A stretch of DNA of 64,000 nt from Phaeosaccion multiseriatum (taxonomy: Eukaryota; Ochrophyta, other classes): positions 2,542,001-2,606,000 of the forward strand of contig OZ218955.1 in assembly GCA_965112735.1 (NCBI GenBank), written 5' to 3'. A program made the position numbers and the translations under genes. The notes below the pieces were generated by a model that made no database searches, had not been told where the DNA came from, and worked only from the letters and a program-made list of their open reading frames with translations. Within the stretch, counting starts at the first letter, position 1. Every line of letters begins with the position of its first letter. Shown one piece after another: positions 24,451-38,441 of the stretch.

Positions 24451-25169
24451 GGGGTGCACGCGAAGGAGGCGATGGAGGAGGAGGACGGGCCCGCAGCTCA
24501 GCTCTGGGAGAAGAGAAGAAAGAGTCGGCCGAAAGCTGGAATGATCTCCAATCGAGATGTCTCTCTCTCGCTCCAAAGGAAGCTTCTCGCTCTGCCTGCT
24601 GTAGGATAGTAGTAAATATACATAAACGCATATACACAACAAAATGTCCGTGGGACAGTGGGTACCCCACGTACCCCACCCCTGCCCCTGCCGGTGCTGC
24701 GCTTCTTTCACTGGTGTGTGTGAGTGGCTCTGTGCTCACCCCCTTCTCGCCTGAGAGAGGCACAGACGGCCGCTTGGGGGGGGGCATGGGCCTGTCTCCT
24801 GTAGCCTCCGAAGGATATACCAATTCCGAAGGAGGATCAAGATTGCAACGCACTGAGAGAAGAAGGCGTGCTTCATTTTAGTATGCGAACAACGCCCTCT
24901 ACAGTAGCGCTTGTGTGTGCCAGCACTGCACTGCCCGCTCCAATGGTCAAGAAGGTGCTGTGCCGTGCAGAGAGCAGAGAGCCGAAAAGAGAGCTTGCCC
25001 GCCCCAGCACAAGACGCGAAGAAGCGGTGCCCCTCTCGCGGTCCCTTTTTTCGCCATACATTGGTGGGACAGGAATACAGCAGTCTACGCTCTGTCGTCG
25101 GCCCCAGCCCCACCGCCCGGCCCACACTTCATTCTAACTAAAAATGACCTAAACAATACTTAAGCTTAC
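24451..25169. other. Convergent intergenic region
   Basis: Between the 3' ends of the CFAP141-like gene (plus) and the ATP/ADP translocase (minus). No coding signal that splices or resembles a family. Presumably 3' UTRs. Confidence 0.6.
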
Positions 25170-27654
25170 TTAAGCGGTGGCAACCTTGGCGTGGAAGAGC
25201 TTGTTAAGCTTGAGCACCGAAGACATCCACATGGCACTGACAATGGCGAAGAGGAAGGCCAGCACAGGGGCGCCACCTAGGATGGAGCCGAAGATGACTA
25301 CCAGGCCTTGCTGCGCGAGGGCACCTCCGCTCTTGCCCAGTCGTGCTCCGAGCACATCGATGGCAGCCTGCCATAGGATAGGATGGGAGGAGGGGGGAGA
25401 GGGGAGGTGGGGGGGTTGTGAGCAGCGCAAGGGGCGAGCCGAGGAGGAGGACGAGGAGGAGGAGGGGGGGGGGGGAAGTGCAGCGTCCGTGCACAAGCTC
25501 CTTACTGTCCTTCTGCTCGGGGTATGTCTGTCGCTCACCTTGCCCTTGACCTTGCTCTCCTTGTCCAGCGGAATGTAGGCCATCTCCTTGGTGGGGTCGA
25601 ACAGGGCGTACTTGGTGCTCTTGGACAACACGTTTTGCACCATACCTGCACACACGCACACACACACACACAAGGGATCGAAGGAAGGAAAGGAAAAAAA
25701 AAGGGAAAGACGACAATTAACGAACGGTCTTTGCATGAGGCACTGGGCTGGCTGGGCTGGCAGGGCCGAAGACGGGGGCGGGCAGTGCCTCTGCAAAGGG
25801 AGCCTGTAGCCCGTAGGCTGGCTATGTGTGGAGCCTGGAAACTGGGAAGGGACCTTGACCTTGTCTCCCAACTACCCATTGATGTGTCTCATGCCATGGA
25901 CAAGCCCCACTCACGACTCACCAACGTAGACGGCGGTCATGAGTCGGCTGTGGGACTGCCGCACATCTCCAAAGGCGAGGAAACCGAAAAAGGGCGCTGA
26001 CAGCAGCGCCATCATCACGGGGGTCATCAGAGCTCCAACCTGAGGGGAAGGGGGAAGAGGAAGGTCACATCACGCCACAGGGGTGTATTGGGGAATAGGA
26101 GGTGGAGGGGGGAGCCGAAGACAACTTCCCCGGTAGCCAAGTGCGTATCTGTGTGGTGAGGACACAACACACCCACCCTTACACATGTACACACGTCTTA
26201 CGTAACCCTTGCATAAGCCTTACCTGCCAGCCGAGGTACTTGATGACGCGGTTTCCGATGAGCAGCATGAAGAAAGTGCACACCCCCACGATGGTGGAGT
26301 AGTCACTGTGGGGGGGAGGGGAGCAAGCAGATTGGTCATGAAGAATCAGATTGATTGGTCAGACAGACACACACAGAGAGAGAGAGAAGCCAAGCTAAGC
26401 GCGCAGCCCGCCCCGCCGCCCAAAGCAGCCGCCTCAGCGACAGGAAACAGTCAGGATACTCCATCCATTAGCTGCCATCCCGCTCTACATCAGCTGCAGA
26501 TTCCAACAGACTTCACAGCTGCAATACCTCCATTTCTTTTAGCTGCCACGCTCCCCCCCCCCCCCTCCTCCATCCGCTGCCATCCCCCGACACCAACTCC
26601 AACACCAAGACTCACCCCATGAAGGCCATGTAGTCGCTCTTGTCGGGGAAGGCAAGCTTCACGAGAGCCTTCCAGATGATCTCGGTGAACTCCATGGACA
26701 GCCCATAGCACACCACCATAGTGCCGATGCACAGCAGATACTTGGACTGGCTCAGGAACTAGCAGGCATAGGGGAGAGAAAGGGGTGTGTGGGGATCACT
26801 TTATTGACTTAAGGGGTGTGTGGGGTGGGGAAGGGGTGGTTGCGTGAGGGTGAGGCCGCAGGACAGGGGAATGGGCGAGAAGGGGAGGTGTGTGGCGTTG
26901 TGTGTCAAGTGCCAAGCGCCTCGGAGGCTCAAAGGAGAGGGACAGACAGACAGAACCAGAGGCAGCCCCCCCCTCTCTGCCTCCCTCCCCTCTCATCCAC
27001 TCACCTTGAAACTCTCAAGCAGTGACATCTTGGGCTTTTGCTTCTTTCCCTTCTTCTCCTCCTCCACGGGGTTATCCTTTGCGTGGAGGTGCTGCACCGT
27101 CTCGTACAGGCCCAGCACTAGCGCGCCCGCCGCAAGCATGGCGCCGCTCAGGATCTGCAAGAGAGGGAGAAGGGAAGGGGGAGGGGCATATGAAAGAGTG
27201 CCTCCCTCCGAGCTTTGCGCAAGAACTCCCAACCTGGCCCTTGGAAGCGTTATTCGTTCCAAGCCCTTCTCTCCGCCCCTTGCCTGCTCCTCTGTTGTCT
27301 CCCGTCCCGTCAGGTGGAGCAGCGCACCCCCCCCCCTCACCCAACCCTCCCTCCCTCCCTCCCCCTCCCTCCGCCTCCCTCCCTCCCACGCCCACCTTGA
27401 TGCTTCTCTCGAAGGAGGCGTCATCGGACAGAGACTTGTCACGGTGTCTGTGGCAGAATGAGGGGTGGATGGCAGTGGATGGGGGGGAGCACTTGATGTG
27501 AGCAAAAATCAGCTGGAGACCGGAGAGAAGGAGAGGGAAAGAGAGAGATGACAAGACGCAACCAAAAGCCACATGTCCAGCCAGCCAGGGACTCTCGAAA
27601 CAAGGACGGCGTGAGGGAGGGAGCAGTGTGTCACAGAACTTAAATGGGACTAAC

Positions 27655-27685
<31 letters not shown>

Positions 27686-29459
27686 ACACACCAACGCACG
27701 CACGCACACCCACACAAGCACCCACACACATCCCTAACGTAGAGACACATACACATACACAAACCTGGATACGTAAGCCATGGTCTGGCCCGACGCAATC
27801 GGGGCGAGGTTTCCAATGAGCGCGAGGAGGGGGTACAGGCGCTTGGCTTGCGTCACGGGGGTCACTTCGTTGGCACACGTCCAGAACAGCAGCGGCACTC
27901 CCGCCTGGGGACAGTCACAGATGGACACGATGCGATGGCAATGGACACACAAAGAGGGCACACAATGGACACAAGAAGAGAGGAGGTTTTTTCAGGAGAA
28001 GGGAGGGGTGAGGGTCTCTAACGAAGGTGAGGCGAGGGGTAAGGCGAGCCCAGGGGGGCTCGAAAAGGGCACAGTGGCTGTACAGTGCAGAGGCTCCGCC
28101 CTGCGCCCCCCCCACTCTCCCCACCCTCCTCCTCCTGCTCGTGGCAGCACTTACCGACCCCCAGAGCTCGGACACGATGTAGTACACGCTGAAGAGCCAA
28201 AAGCGTCCGAGGTTGATCAGGTAGGCCATAGGGTTCTCATCCATGCTCAGGGCCCCGTCAGAATGGTGCAGCTAAGGAGATGGATGGGCACAACAGAAGG
28301 AGGGAGGAGGAGGAGGAGGAGGAGTACGAGGAGGAGGGGGGATGGGGGGGCAGAGGGAGAAGGGACGGGACAGGGGTTAGGGCGAGGGGTGGGATGGGAG
28401 AGACAAGCGGGGCGAGTGAGTGCTTTTCTGAGGGGGAGGGCAGCCAGCCAGGGGTCTTATCAACTTCTCATCTGGGAGGATGATGGAGCCAAGAAAGCTG
28501 CAGTAGAGCAGTGCACCCCCTCTTGTTGGGGTGATGTTAAAGGTGGGATGTGATGCTCTTTGCTCCTTCCTACTTACCTTGCCCCTTAGCGGGTACAGCA
28601 CGAAGGCGAAGATGCCGTAGAAGGCGAAGAAGGGGAGGATGGTGAGGCGGAACAGCATCTGCTGCGACACTTTGTTGCTGAGCCAGTTATAGAAGAGCAT
28701 GAACAGGGCCGCCGCAGGAACCACGCCGTACACCTGGAGTGGAGGGCAGTAGAGAGGGAGGGGAGGGAGGGAGGGAGGGAGGCCTCAGTTTCAGTTCCAG
28801 CTTGTTTGAAGAAGGAGCTCTGCTATGATACAAGCACATCCCCAATTCATCTCGTCTCCTCTGAGTCCAAGTGCAAGCCTTACACGCAAGCCTCACTAAC
28901 TGACCTTGAGGAAGGCGATTGCCTCCGCCCCGCAGTTGGTCACGATAAGCGTGTCCTTGGTGTCTCTGTGCAGCGAGGAGGGCGAGCGGGGAAGGGTCGA
29001 GGGGCGGGGTGCAGGGGCTTAGACGCCCCCCTTTGTATGGTTGTGTGTGTGCGTGTGTGCGTGCATATGTCAACTCTGACAAGTACCTGGTCATGGTGAA
29101 GATGTAAATGATCCAAAACATCATGCTGCTCATGGCCACGAACTTGGGCAGCTCGTGCCGCTCCACATTCAGAATCTTGGGGGGGGGGAGCACGCAGAGG
29201 CAGAGAGGTGGAGGCAGCGGCTTGCAGAGGTGAGCGGGGGCAATCGCAGTGACAGAGGCGCCTCACTGAGAGTCTGGAAGGGTAGAGATGCAACACCTCT
29301 CGGTCTCGCCTCAGCCGCAGATCGCGCGCTTACCTTCGTGAGGATGCTCCCCACGAAGCCTCCCCTCACTTTGGCTGCTGGCGCATCCCCTAGGCCCTCC
29401 AAGGGTGTGCCTGTGCCACTGCTGTCACCGCTATCACTGCTGCTGCTGTCACTGTTATC

Positions 29460-29524
<65 letters not shown>

Positions 29525-30279
29525 ATTCTCTTCTCGTGCAGATTCCACCGATGCACTCTGCCACGCCCGAGGACTCACCCTCGATCCCACTACTGCTACT
29601 GCTGATACCGCCCTCATCTTCCTCACTGGCGTCTAGAAGCGCCGTTGCTGCTGACGGTGGGCTCCCCGCCCCCGCCCCTGCCCCTGCCCCTGCCCCACCC
29701 CCCCGGTAAGCCATCGCCCGATGCAGTTCGCTATACTGGTGCGGCACACCGAAGGCCCCCGTGGAGTGCAAGCCGAGCTGGCGCTTCCTTGGGACGGTGA
29801 GGCCGCCATTTCCTGTGGTGGCAGTGCATGCACCAAAAGAGAAGGAGAGAGAGAGAGAGAAAGAGAGAGGGAGAGGGAGACAGAGGAAAGGGAGGGAGAG
29901 GGGATGGGGAAGTGAGAGGTGCGTTAGAAGGGAGGGTATCAAGCACCAACACATAGACCATAGAGCTACGAGAATATAACTGGCTTCCTCAACAGAGGCG
30001 GCCTCGTCCTCTCTTCCCGGCCCTATGCACCACGCATTCTCCAGAAGCGTCAAATCACTGGATGCAAATGATAAAGGCCTGCATATGCAGCAATATTCAA
30101 GCAGGCCTTGGCGGCTGCCTGAGCCGCTGTTGGACTGTGCAACGATGCGAGCCCTCACCTCCTCTACTCGCGCTCCTGCTACTACTACTACTACTGCCGC
30201 TGCCCAAAGCGCCTACCAAAGCAACTTCGGACGCGACCACTGCTGCTAGTGCTAGCAGCAGCACCCCCGCCTTTGCCAT
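25170..30279 (-). CDS. Plastid-type ATP/ADP translocase (NTT family)
   Basis: Fourteen exons: 30279-30159, 29812-29334, 29175-29087, 28965-28905, 28733-28578, 28271-28155, 27904-27765, 27447-27396, 27154-27005, 26758-26616, 26305-26224, 26039-25922, 25645-25539, 25367-25170. They join to about 670 residues with every phase closing. It belongs to the bacterial/plastid nucleotide antiporter family (Pfam TLC, about 12 membrane helices), not the mitochondrial carriers. Characteristic stretches are ERHELPKFVAMSSMMFWIIY, TKDTLIVTNCGAEAIAFLK, KYALFDPTKEMAYIPLD and KVKGKAAIDVLGARLGKSGG. The N-terminus (MAKAGVLLLALAAVVASEVA) is a signal peptide, followed by a Ser/Gly-rich region with a poly-Ser run. 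Expected role: exchange of cytosolic ATP for ADP across a plastid envelope. It is divergently transcribed from the DnaJ gene. Confidence 0.93.
29458..29523 (-). repeat. (AGC)n encoding poly-Ser in NTT N-terminus
   Basis: A run of more than 20 CTG triplets on the plus strand reads as about 21 consecutive Ser codons on the minus strand, within exon 29812-29334, between the targeting region and the first conserved transporter block. Confidence 0.9.
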
Positions 30280-30450
30280 GGTGTATTGGTCTCTTGCTTG
30301 TCTGTAACACACGAGGGTTGATGTGGAAAAAATTGGGTGCAAGTACATGTTTTTCACCCTCTGGTGCCATCTGGGCTGCCTAATAGTAATTCGATGACCA
30401 AACTGCCGGAAAAAGAAAAAAGCCCCCATATACGCATAGAATCTAACGGC
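30280..30450. promoter_or_regulatory. Divergent promoter, NTT / DnaJ
   Basis: Only 171 bp separate the start codons of the minus-strand ATP/ADP translocase and the plus-strand DnaJ. Both 5' UTRs and both promoters must lie here or overlap the first exons. No TATA box is evident. Confidence 0.5.
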
Positions 30451-33400
30451 ATGGCGTGCTTGATCGCCAGCAGGAGGCTGTCCTCCACTCTGCTGGCGTG
30501 CCTTTTCTTTCTTTGCTGCTGCCTCAGCTTGGGCCTGTGTTTTCAGAGCCCTCTCCCGCTCCTACCCAGAGCCACGAGAAGGGCAAGGCCAGGGTGGTCC
30601 TGTGGGCCCAGGCCCGCAACCATTGTGTGTAGAGCAGTAGCAGTAGGAGGAGGAGGAAGGGGAGGGGGAGAAGGAGGAAGAGGAGGAGAGGACGGCGCGG
30701 CTCCAGCGTCTCAGGGAGGTGCCATTGTGGAGAGGTCCCATGCCTCAATGTGGGACTATCTTAATGTGCGGCCACCGCAGATGCAGCCCGGAGACCCCGA
30801 CGACTTGTATGCGGTACTAGGCGTGTCCTCTACCGCCACGAGCAAGCAGATCAAGGCTGCTTACAGGCAGCTGGCGAAACGCACGCATCCCGACATGAAT
30901 GCTTCCCCGGCCGCTAGGCAAAGGTTTCACCAGGTCACTCAGGCGTACTATACCCTCGGCGACCCCGGCAAACGATCAACGTACGATCAAGGAAGATTTC
31001 TTCGGAAAGTAGCCAGGAATATTGCTGTGGTCGCATTCGCCACAACGACGGAAATCGCCATTCCCCTCGTTAAGAACATTGCCGACAACATAAACAAAGG
31101 GGCTAACTGGCTCTTCGGGCTCGGGCGGCCCGGGGTGGAGCAGCTGGCGACAGCGGCACCCGAGAAGCAGGTGGGGGGGGAGGGGGGGAGGGACCCTGCT
31201 TCCGTGGCAGGAGGAGTGGCAGTGCTGGAAAGGGAGTCAGTGGCGGGTGGGGAAGCAATGGTGTTCGAGCGCCGCCCCGGGACGGTAGCAGTGGCAGCAG
31301 AGCATCGGCAAGTACTACAGGAAACACCCATCGCTCCTGCAGCGGAGATCAGTAGGGAAGAGGAGGAAGCAGCCGGAGCAGCATGGCATGTGTCAGGGGA
31401 GGAGATGGACGAGAAGACCATGCAAAGGGACGACAGGGAGAAGGGGGGCGAGAAGGTGATGCAGCGGCAAGAGCAAGCTGTGGAGAATGAGCAGGGCGGG
31501 GCGCGCGTCGGCAAGAAGCGAAGGAGGAGGAGAGCCTCTTCCGGAGCACAAAAGGAAGGAGCAGTGAGTCAGAGGAGGTTAATGGTGAGTGGACAGAGGT
31601 CTTCAGACGGCTCATTCATCCACACACAAACGCTCCCTGTTCTGTCCCACAAATCATCGGTCGAAGCTCACACACCGTCCAACGCTCTGTGTAACAGAAG
31701 CAAGGGGAATCTCTTTCTGTCTAACACAAGCAAGGGGAAGGTGTTGAACACAAGCAAGGGGAATCTCTTTCTGTCTAACACAAGCAAGGGGAATCTCTTT
31801 CTGTCTAACAGAAGCAAGGGGAATCTCTTTCTGTCTATCACAAGCAAGGGGAATCTCCTTCTGTCTAACACAAGCAAGGGGAATCTCTTTCTGCCTAACA
31901 CAAGCAAGGGGAATCTCTTTCTGCCTAACACAAGCAAGGGGAATCTCTTTCTGTCTAACACAAGCAAGGGGAATCTCTTTCTGTCTAACACAAGCAAGGG
32001 GAATGTCTTTCTGTCTAACACAAGCAAGGGGAATCTCTTTCTGTCTCTTTGAGCGTCGAACCGCTCCATCTTGTGCGCCGCCCCCCCCCCCCCCTGCCCC
32101 CTCCTTCCTCCAACTGACTCCGCCCCTCCTCACGCATACTCCGGCACCCAACCCCACCCCTACTCCCCACACATTGATTGAATGATTGGCATGGCACCAC
32201 GGCACCTTAGCTGCTGCTTGCCCTGGAGGAGGAGCGGAGGGCCAAGTCGATGCTGAACCTCTCCAAGAACGAGGGGCTCATGGCAAGGGTGCTCGTGCAG
32301 GTGCGTGCGTGCGTGCGCGGATGAGGATGGGCAGTCATCGAGTCTGTGTCTGTCTGCCTGTCTGTCTGTCTCTCTGTCTATCTGTGTCTGCCTGTCTCTC
32401 TGTCTATATGTGTCTGTCTGTCTTGTCGGTCTGTCTGTCTGTCTGTCTGCCTGTCTGCTGCCTATCTCTCTTTCTGTCCATCGGTCTCTCTGTCTGTCTG
32501 CGGGTCTGTCTCTCTGTCTCTCCATCTCTCTTCTGTCTTTCTCTCTTTCTGTCTGTCTTGTGTCTCGTGTGCCCTTTACCGGCTGCATCGCTAGCTGCAG
32601 CTGCATTCTCTTCCTTCTCCGTGAGTCGGGCTGCGGGGGAAGAGACGGCACTCGCTGCTCAAGTACTGCGTATCAACCAGAGAGGACAAACAATTAAGAC
32701 CATGGCTTCATTTTCCGCCATGCCCCCGCCCCAATTTGCGTGACATCATCCCGTGAGCAGGAGGAGTCTATGGCACTGTTGCGCATCTGCAGAGACATTA
32801 ATCGCGACGTCAAGGCGCGAGAAGAAGCCATCGCACAACTCGGCCTGGTACGGCGGGATAGGGAAGGGTAGGGTCGGGTAGGGTGGGTGAGAGGTGCTGC
32901 CTGGGGACGCACTGACGAGGAGAGGCGAAGGCGGCTCGGGCTCAGGATGGACGGAGGACGGGAGGGAGGGATCGGAAGGTACCGCGGTTGCTGCGTTTTG
33001 ATGCGAGATCTCACGCCCCGCAACCTGTGTCCTCCTCCTCCTCCCCCCCCTCCCCCTTCCCCTCCTCTTCCCCCTCCTCCCCCTCCTCCTCTGACGGATG
33101 ACGTCATTGGCTTGATCATTAGGCGGACTGGCAAGTGCGCAAAGCCAGGGTCCTCGTGGCCGATGCTGAGGATCGAATCCGCGGTTACGTGGACGAGCGG
33201 CAGCAGGTGGGACTGACTGACTGGCTGACTGACTGACTGACTGACTGACTGACTGGCTGGCTGACTGGCTGACCGACACCCGACTGAATGACTGAACTGC
33301 AGGCCCCCGACCTGTGTGAGGCCTGAAGTAGTTGTAATGCAAGGGAGGAAAGCCCCGTGAAGCCTCATGTTGCTGACGCGCTGTTACCCTCGGCATGTGT

Positions 33401-34006
33401 GTGTGTGTGTGTGTGTGTGCTTGCGTGTGCGTGTGTGTGTGCGTGTGTGTGGCTTGGCAGGTGGTGGAGAGGCTGGGCCGGGCCGCTATCTTGGAGCGCA
33501 CCACTGAGCAGAAGCAGAGGACCGCCGTGGAGCACCAGGTACATGGACTTACCGCCCGTATGCCCCCATATGCCTACGTCTGACCGCCCGTAGGCCTCCA
33601 TATGCCTACGTCTGACCGCCCGTAGGCCTCCACACGCCCACTGCCTAACAGCCCATATACCTCCATATGCCGTTGCCCTCACGCTGTCTGGGGTTGGGCC
33701 GGACGGGCCGCTGCTGTGAGCAGATTCTACTTCTCTTCTAGTGCCTGTATACTAGGAATGCCTTGCAAGAGAGACCTTGAGACCTTCATCCCTTCACTCA
33801 CTCACAACGAGCGGTCTTTGACCCTTGTCGCTGATGCCCCGCCCCCGGCACCCGTGTGGACTGACTCACAGATGCGCATCGCGGCTCTGAAGGTGCAACT
33901 CGTGGACTTGGTCAGGGCGGACATGGGACCGCGAGATGAGTTCGACCCTGCGACCCCAACGACACAGGCAGAGGCCCATGCAGAGGCAGAGCCCCTCACC
34001 ACTTGA
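30451..34006 (+). CDS. Plastid-targeted DnaJ (J-domain) protein with coiled-coil tail
   Basis: Exons 30451-31584, 32211-32300, 32761-32847, 33123-33206, 33461-33538 and 33872-34006, all phase 0, give about 535 residues. The N-terminus has a signal peptide (LLACLFFLCCCLSLGLC) followed by Phe and a basic region, like a bipartite transit sequence. The J-domain follows (DDLYAVLGVSSTATSKQIKA), with the essential HPD in KRTHPDMN and a canonical ending TLGDPGKRSTYDQG. A hydrophobic segment follows the J-domain, then a Glu/Ala/Gly-rich linker, then small exons encoding charged helices (ALEEERRAKSM, VVERLGRAAILERTTEQ). Expected role: stimulating Hsp70 in the plastid. In-frame Met codons upstream (30337) exist. 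I chose 30451 because it starts the signal peptide. An alternative donor for exon 1 lies at 31564. Confidence 0.85.
31693..32048 (+). repeat. 30-bp minisatellite in DnaJ intron 1
   Basis: About twelve copies of AACACAAGCAAGGGGAATCT + CTTTCTGTCT (30 bp), one of them truncated, in the intron 31585-32210. Because 30 is divisible by three and no stop occurs, retention of this intron would add a 10-residue repeat (NTSKGNLFLS) before a stop at 32050. Confidence 0.95.
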
Positions 34007-35458
<1,452 letters not shown>

Positions 35459-37652
35459 TCACCCCTTCGCACTACGTTGGTCTCCGAGCGAGAGCGCCGT
35501 CTTGGTGATGTGCCGGAGGAAGGCCTTGCTTGGAGGGAGGAACATGCGGCGCGGTGGCCGCTCCTCCTCCAATTCAGCGGTGCCGTTGCAGGCGAAGAGA
35601 GATTGCGATCTGGAGTCCCTTTCCGCCTGTGTGAGCCCCGGGGAGGGGGAAGGAGGAGGGACAGGGGAGGGGATGGGGGAGAGATTCGTCATCACACTGG
35701 AGAGACACGTTCGGTGGAGGGATTGTTATTGGTTAAGGTCTAGGGCACTGGGATCGTGTTATTGTAATGGCTATGGTCTATTGTTGAAAAGAGCCTCAAT
35801 TGAGCCGAAGCTGAATAATAGTGCACCAAGAAGAATAATCACGGTCATGATGGACGCTCTCACCTCGGCTTCTGCTGGCGAGGGCGACGCCATGGAGTCC
35901 ACAAAGTCTCCCGAGGAGGGATCGAGAAGGAGCTGCCCGTGAGGAGTGTGCATGACAGCCATAGCCTCGGAGGGGAGAGGCTCGAGCACGCCTGTGTGCA
36001 CTTTACCCGCTGCCTGGAAGTAAGGCAGCACCCACGCCTGTTTGGGAGGGTGGGGGGAGGGAGGGGGAGGAGCGAGGAGGGAGGGAGGGGAGTGAGGGAG
36101 GAGGGAGGAGGGAGGAGGGGAGGGAGGGGGGGGGAGGGAGGGGGGGAAGGGGAGGGAGGGAGAGTGATAGGTGAGGGAGGGAGAGGAGACCATTTAGCTT
36201 GGGAAGATGCTAACAGGCCATGAGGGCATGTCGTGCCTCGCCCCCCCTCCCTCCAGGAACATCTCCTCTCCTCTCCTCTCCCGCGTGTGGCGTGTGCCCC
36301 GTGTGCCCCCCCTCCTGCGCTCTACTGCTCCCCCCGGATCGACTGCCCGCTCGCTCCCCGGACCTTTCTCACCTGATGTGCCTCCTTGGCTAGCACCAAG
36401 TCTTGCGGAGGCCACACCCACACATTGCCCTGCACACCAAGGGAAAGGGCGGCAGGCAGCAGAGGGCAGGACAGTACTTGGTGTCAGAGGCCGCAGAGGG
36501 CACGACAGTACTTGGTGTCAGAGGCAGCAGAGGGCAGGACAGTACTTGGTGTCAGAGGCCGCAGAGGGCACGACAGTACTTGGTGTCAGAGGCAGCAGAG
36601 GGCAGGACAGTACTTGGGGTCGTGTGTCAGAGGAGGAGGAGGCACACGTCACAACGTCACACTCTTCTCTCTTCGGCCTTGACTTGGGCTCAACTCGAAT
36701 CCGACTCACACGTTGTCTGCTGTGCCCCCGGTGGTGGAAAGGCCGAATACCAGGGAAGCCTCCTCCGCCCCCTCCATCTGTGCTGGAGTCTCCTCCTGAA
36801 CTCGCAAGGGAGATGCCGCAGTGACTTGAGCCTGTGTGTGTGGGGAGGAGCAGTGCAAACGGTGTAGACAGAGGGAGGGGAGAGAGGGAGGGAGTGAGGG
36901 AGTGAGTGAGTGAGTGTGAGAGAGAGAAGAGTGAGTGAGTGAGTGAGCGTGAGAGAGAGAAGAGTGAGTTGAGTGAGTGAACGAGTGTGGTGAGTGAACA
37001 AGTACATGATTGAGTGGGTGAGCAAGAGAGCAGAGTGCTGTGTGGTGCTGCTGCCCTCCTCCTCCCCCCCCTTACCTGCCACGGAATGATCCAGGAAGTC
37101 TCCTTTAAGCGTCTCCACCCCCAGCAGGGCCTCGTAGGCAAGCAGAAGGCCCAGCCCGGACGAGAAGCGGAATCCGGCCTGAACAGATGGAGAGGTGGAT
37201 GGACAGGGCAGAGGGCAGGGCAGAGGTGGATGGACAGAGGCGTATGGGCAGGGCAGGGCGGAGGAGAACATGAGATGAAGGGGAGGTGAGGGAAGGACCG
37301 ACACTATCGCACGCCCCCCCTCCTCCCACCCCCCCCCCCCCTGCCCTTCCCCCCTCCCCAGCCCCTGTAGAGTCCCTGCCCCTCTGGAGGCCCTGCCTCT
37401 CTATCTAGAGGCCCTGCCCCACGCTCGCACGCACCGTCGGCCCTGCCACATGCGTCTGCTCTGCAAGGAAGGCCCCTGCCACTTTAAACACCTCCTGGAA
37501 GGAAGCCTCGGGGCCCGCCAAGAGCCCCGCTGCAGCCTTCTTCAGATACGCACACAGCTTGTCTTGCCGCACCTCCTGCTTGTGAAGTGAGGGCGAGGGG
37601 GTGAGGGTGAGGGTGAGGGTGAGGGTGAGAGTGAGGGTCAGAGTGAGAGTGA

Positions 37653-37711
<59 letters not shown>

Positions 37712-37736
37712 AGAGTAAGGGTGAGAGTGAGGGTGA

Positions 37737-37813
<77 letters not shown>

Positions 37814-37834
37814 AGGTGTTGAGGGGGTGAGGGG

Positions 37835-37877
<43 letters not shown>

Positions 37878-38407
37878 GTGAGGGTGAGGGGGTGAGGGTG
37901 AGGGTGAGGGTGAGGGGCTGAGAGTGAGGGGGTGAGGGTGAGGGGCTGAGAGTGAGGGGGTGAGGGTGAGGGGGTGAGGGTGAGGTGAGAGGGTGAGGGG
38001 CTGAGGGTACACTTGCCAGGTCTGAAAGCTCAATACCCTCCCTCGTCATGTCCTCCTCCACCTCCTCCAGCATGGCCTGCTCCGTGGGCATGTTCAAGGG
38101 GTCGCAAGTTACATTCAAGAAGGTGCGAGCCTTGAGCATCTCCACCTGTATGTCCACCAAGGGTAGCAGTTGGTGATACAGGGTCAGGGTTAGGGGCAAG
38201 GGCAGGGGGCGGGGGGCGGGGGGAGGGGGAAGGGCAGGGACAGGGGCAAGGGTGAGGGTGAGGGTGAAGGTGAGGGTGAAGGTGAGGGTGAGGGTGAAGG
38301 TGAGGGTGAAGGTGAAGGTGAAGGTGAGGGTGAGGGTGAGGGTGAAGGTGAAGGTGAAAGTGAAGGTCAGGGTGAGGGTGAAGGTTAGGGTGAGGGTGAA
38401 GGTGAAG

Positions 38408-38441
<34 letters not shown>

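Noticed and set aside
25170-30279. Same family as the TLC-domain gene at 41614
   Set aside because: The shared label TLC is a coincidence of names. One is the nucleotide antiporter family, the other TRAM-LAG1-CLN8. The sequences are unrelated.
31693-32048. CRISPR-like array of 30-bp repeats
   Set aside because: Repeats are head-to-tail with no spacers and sit in a spliced eukaryotic intron.
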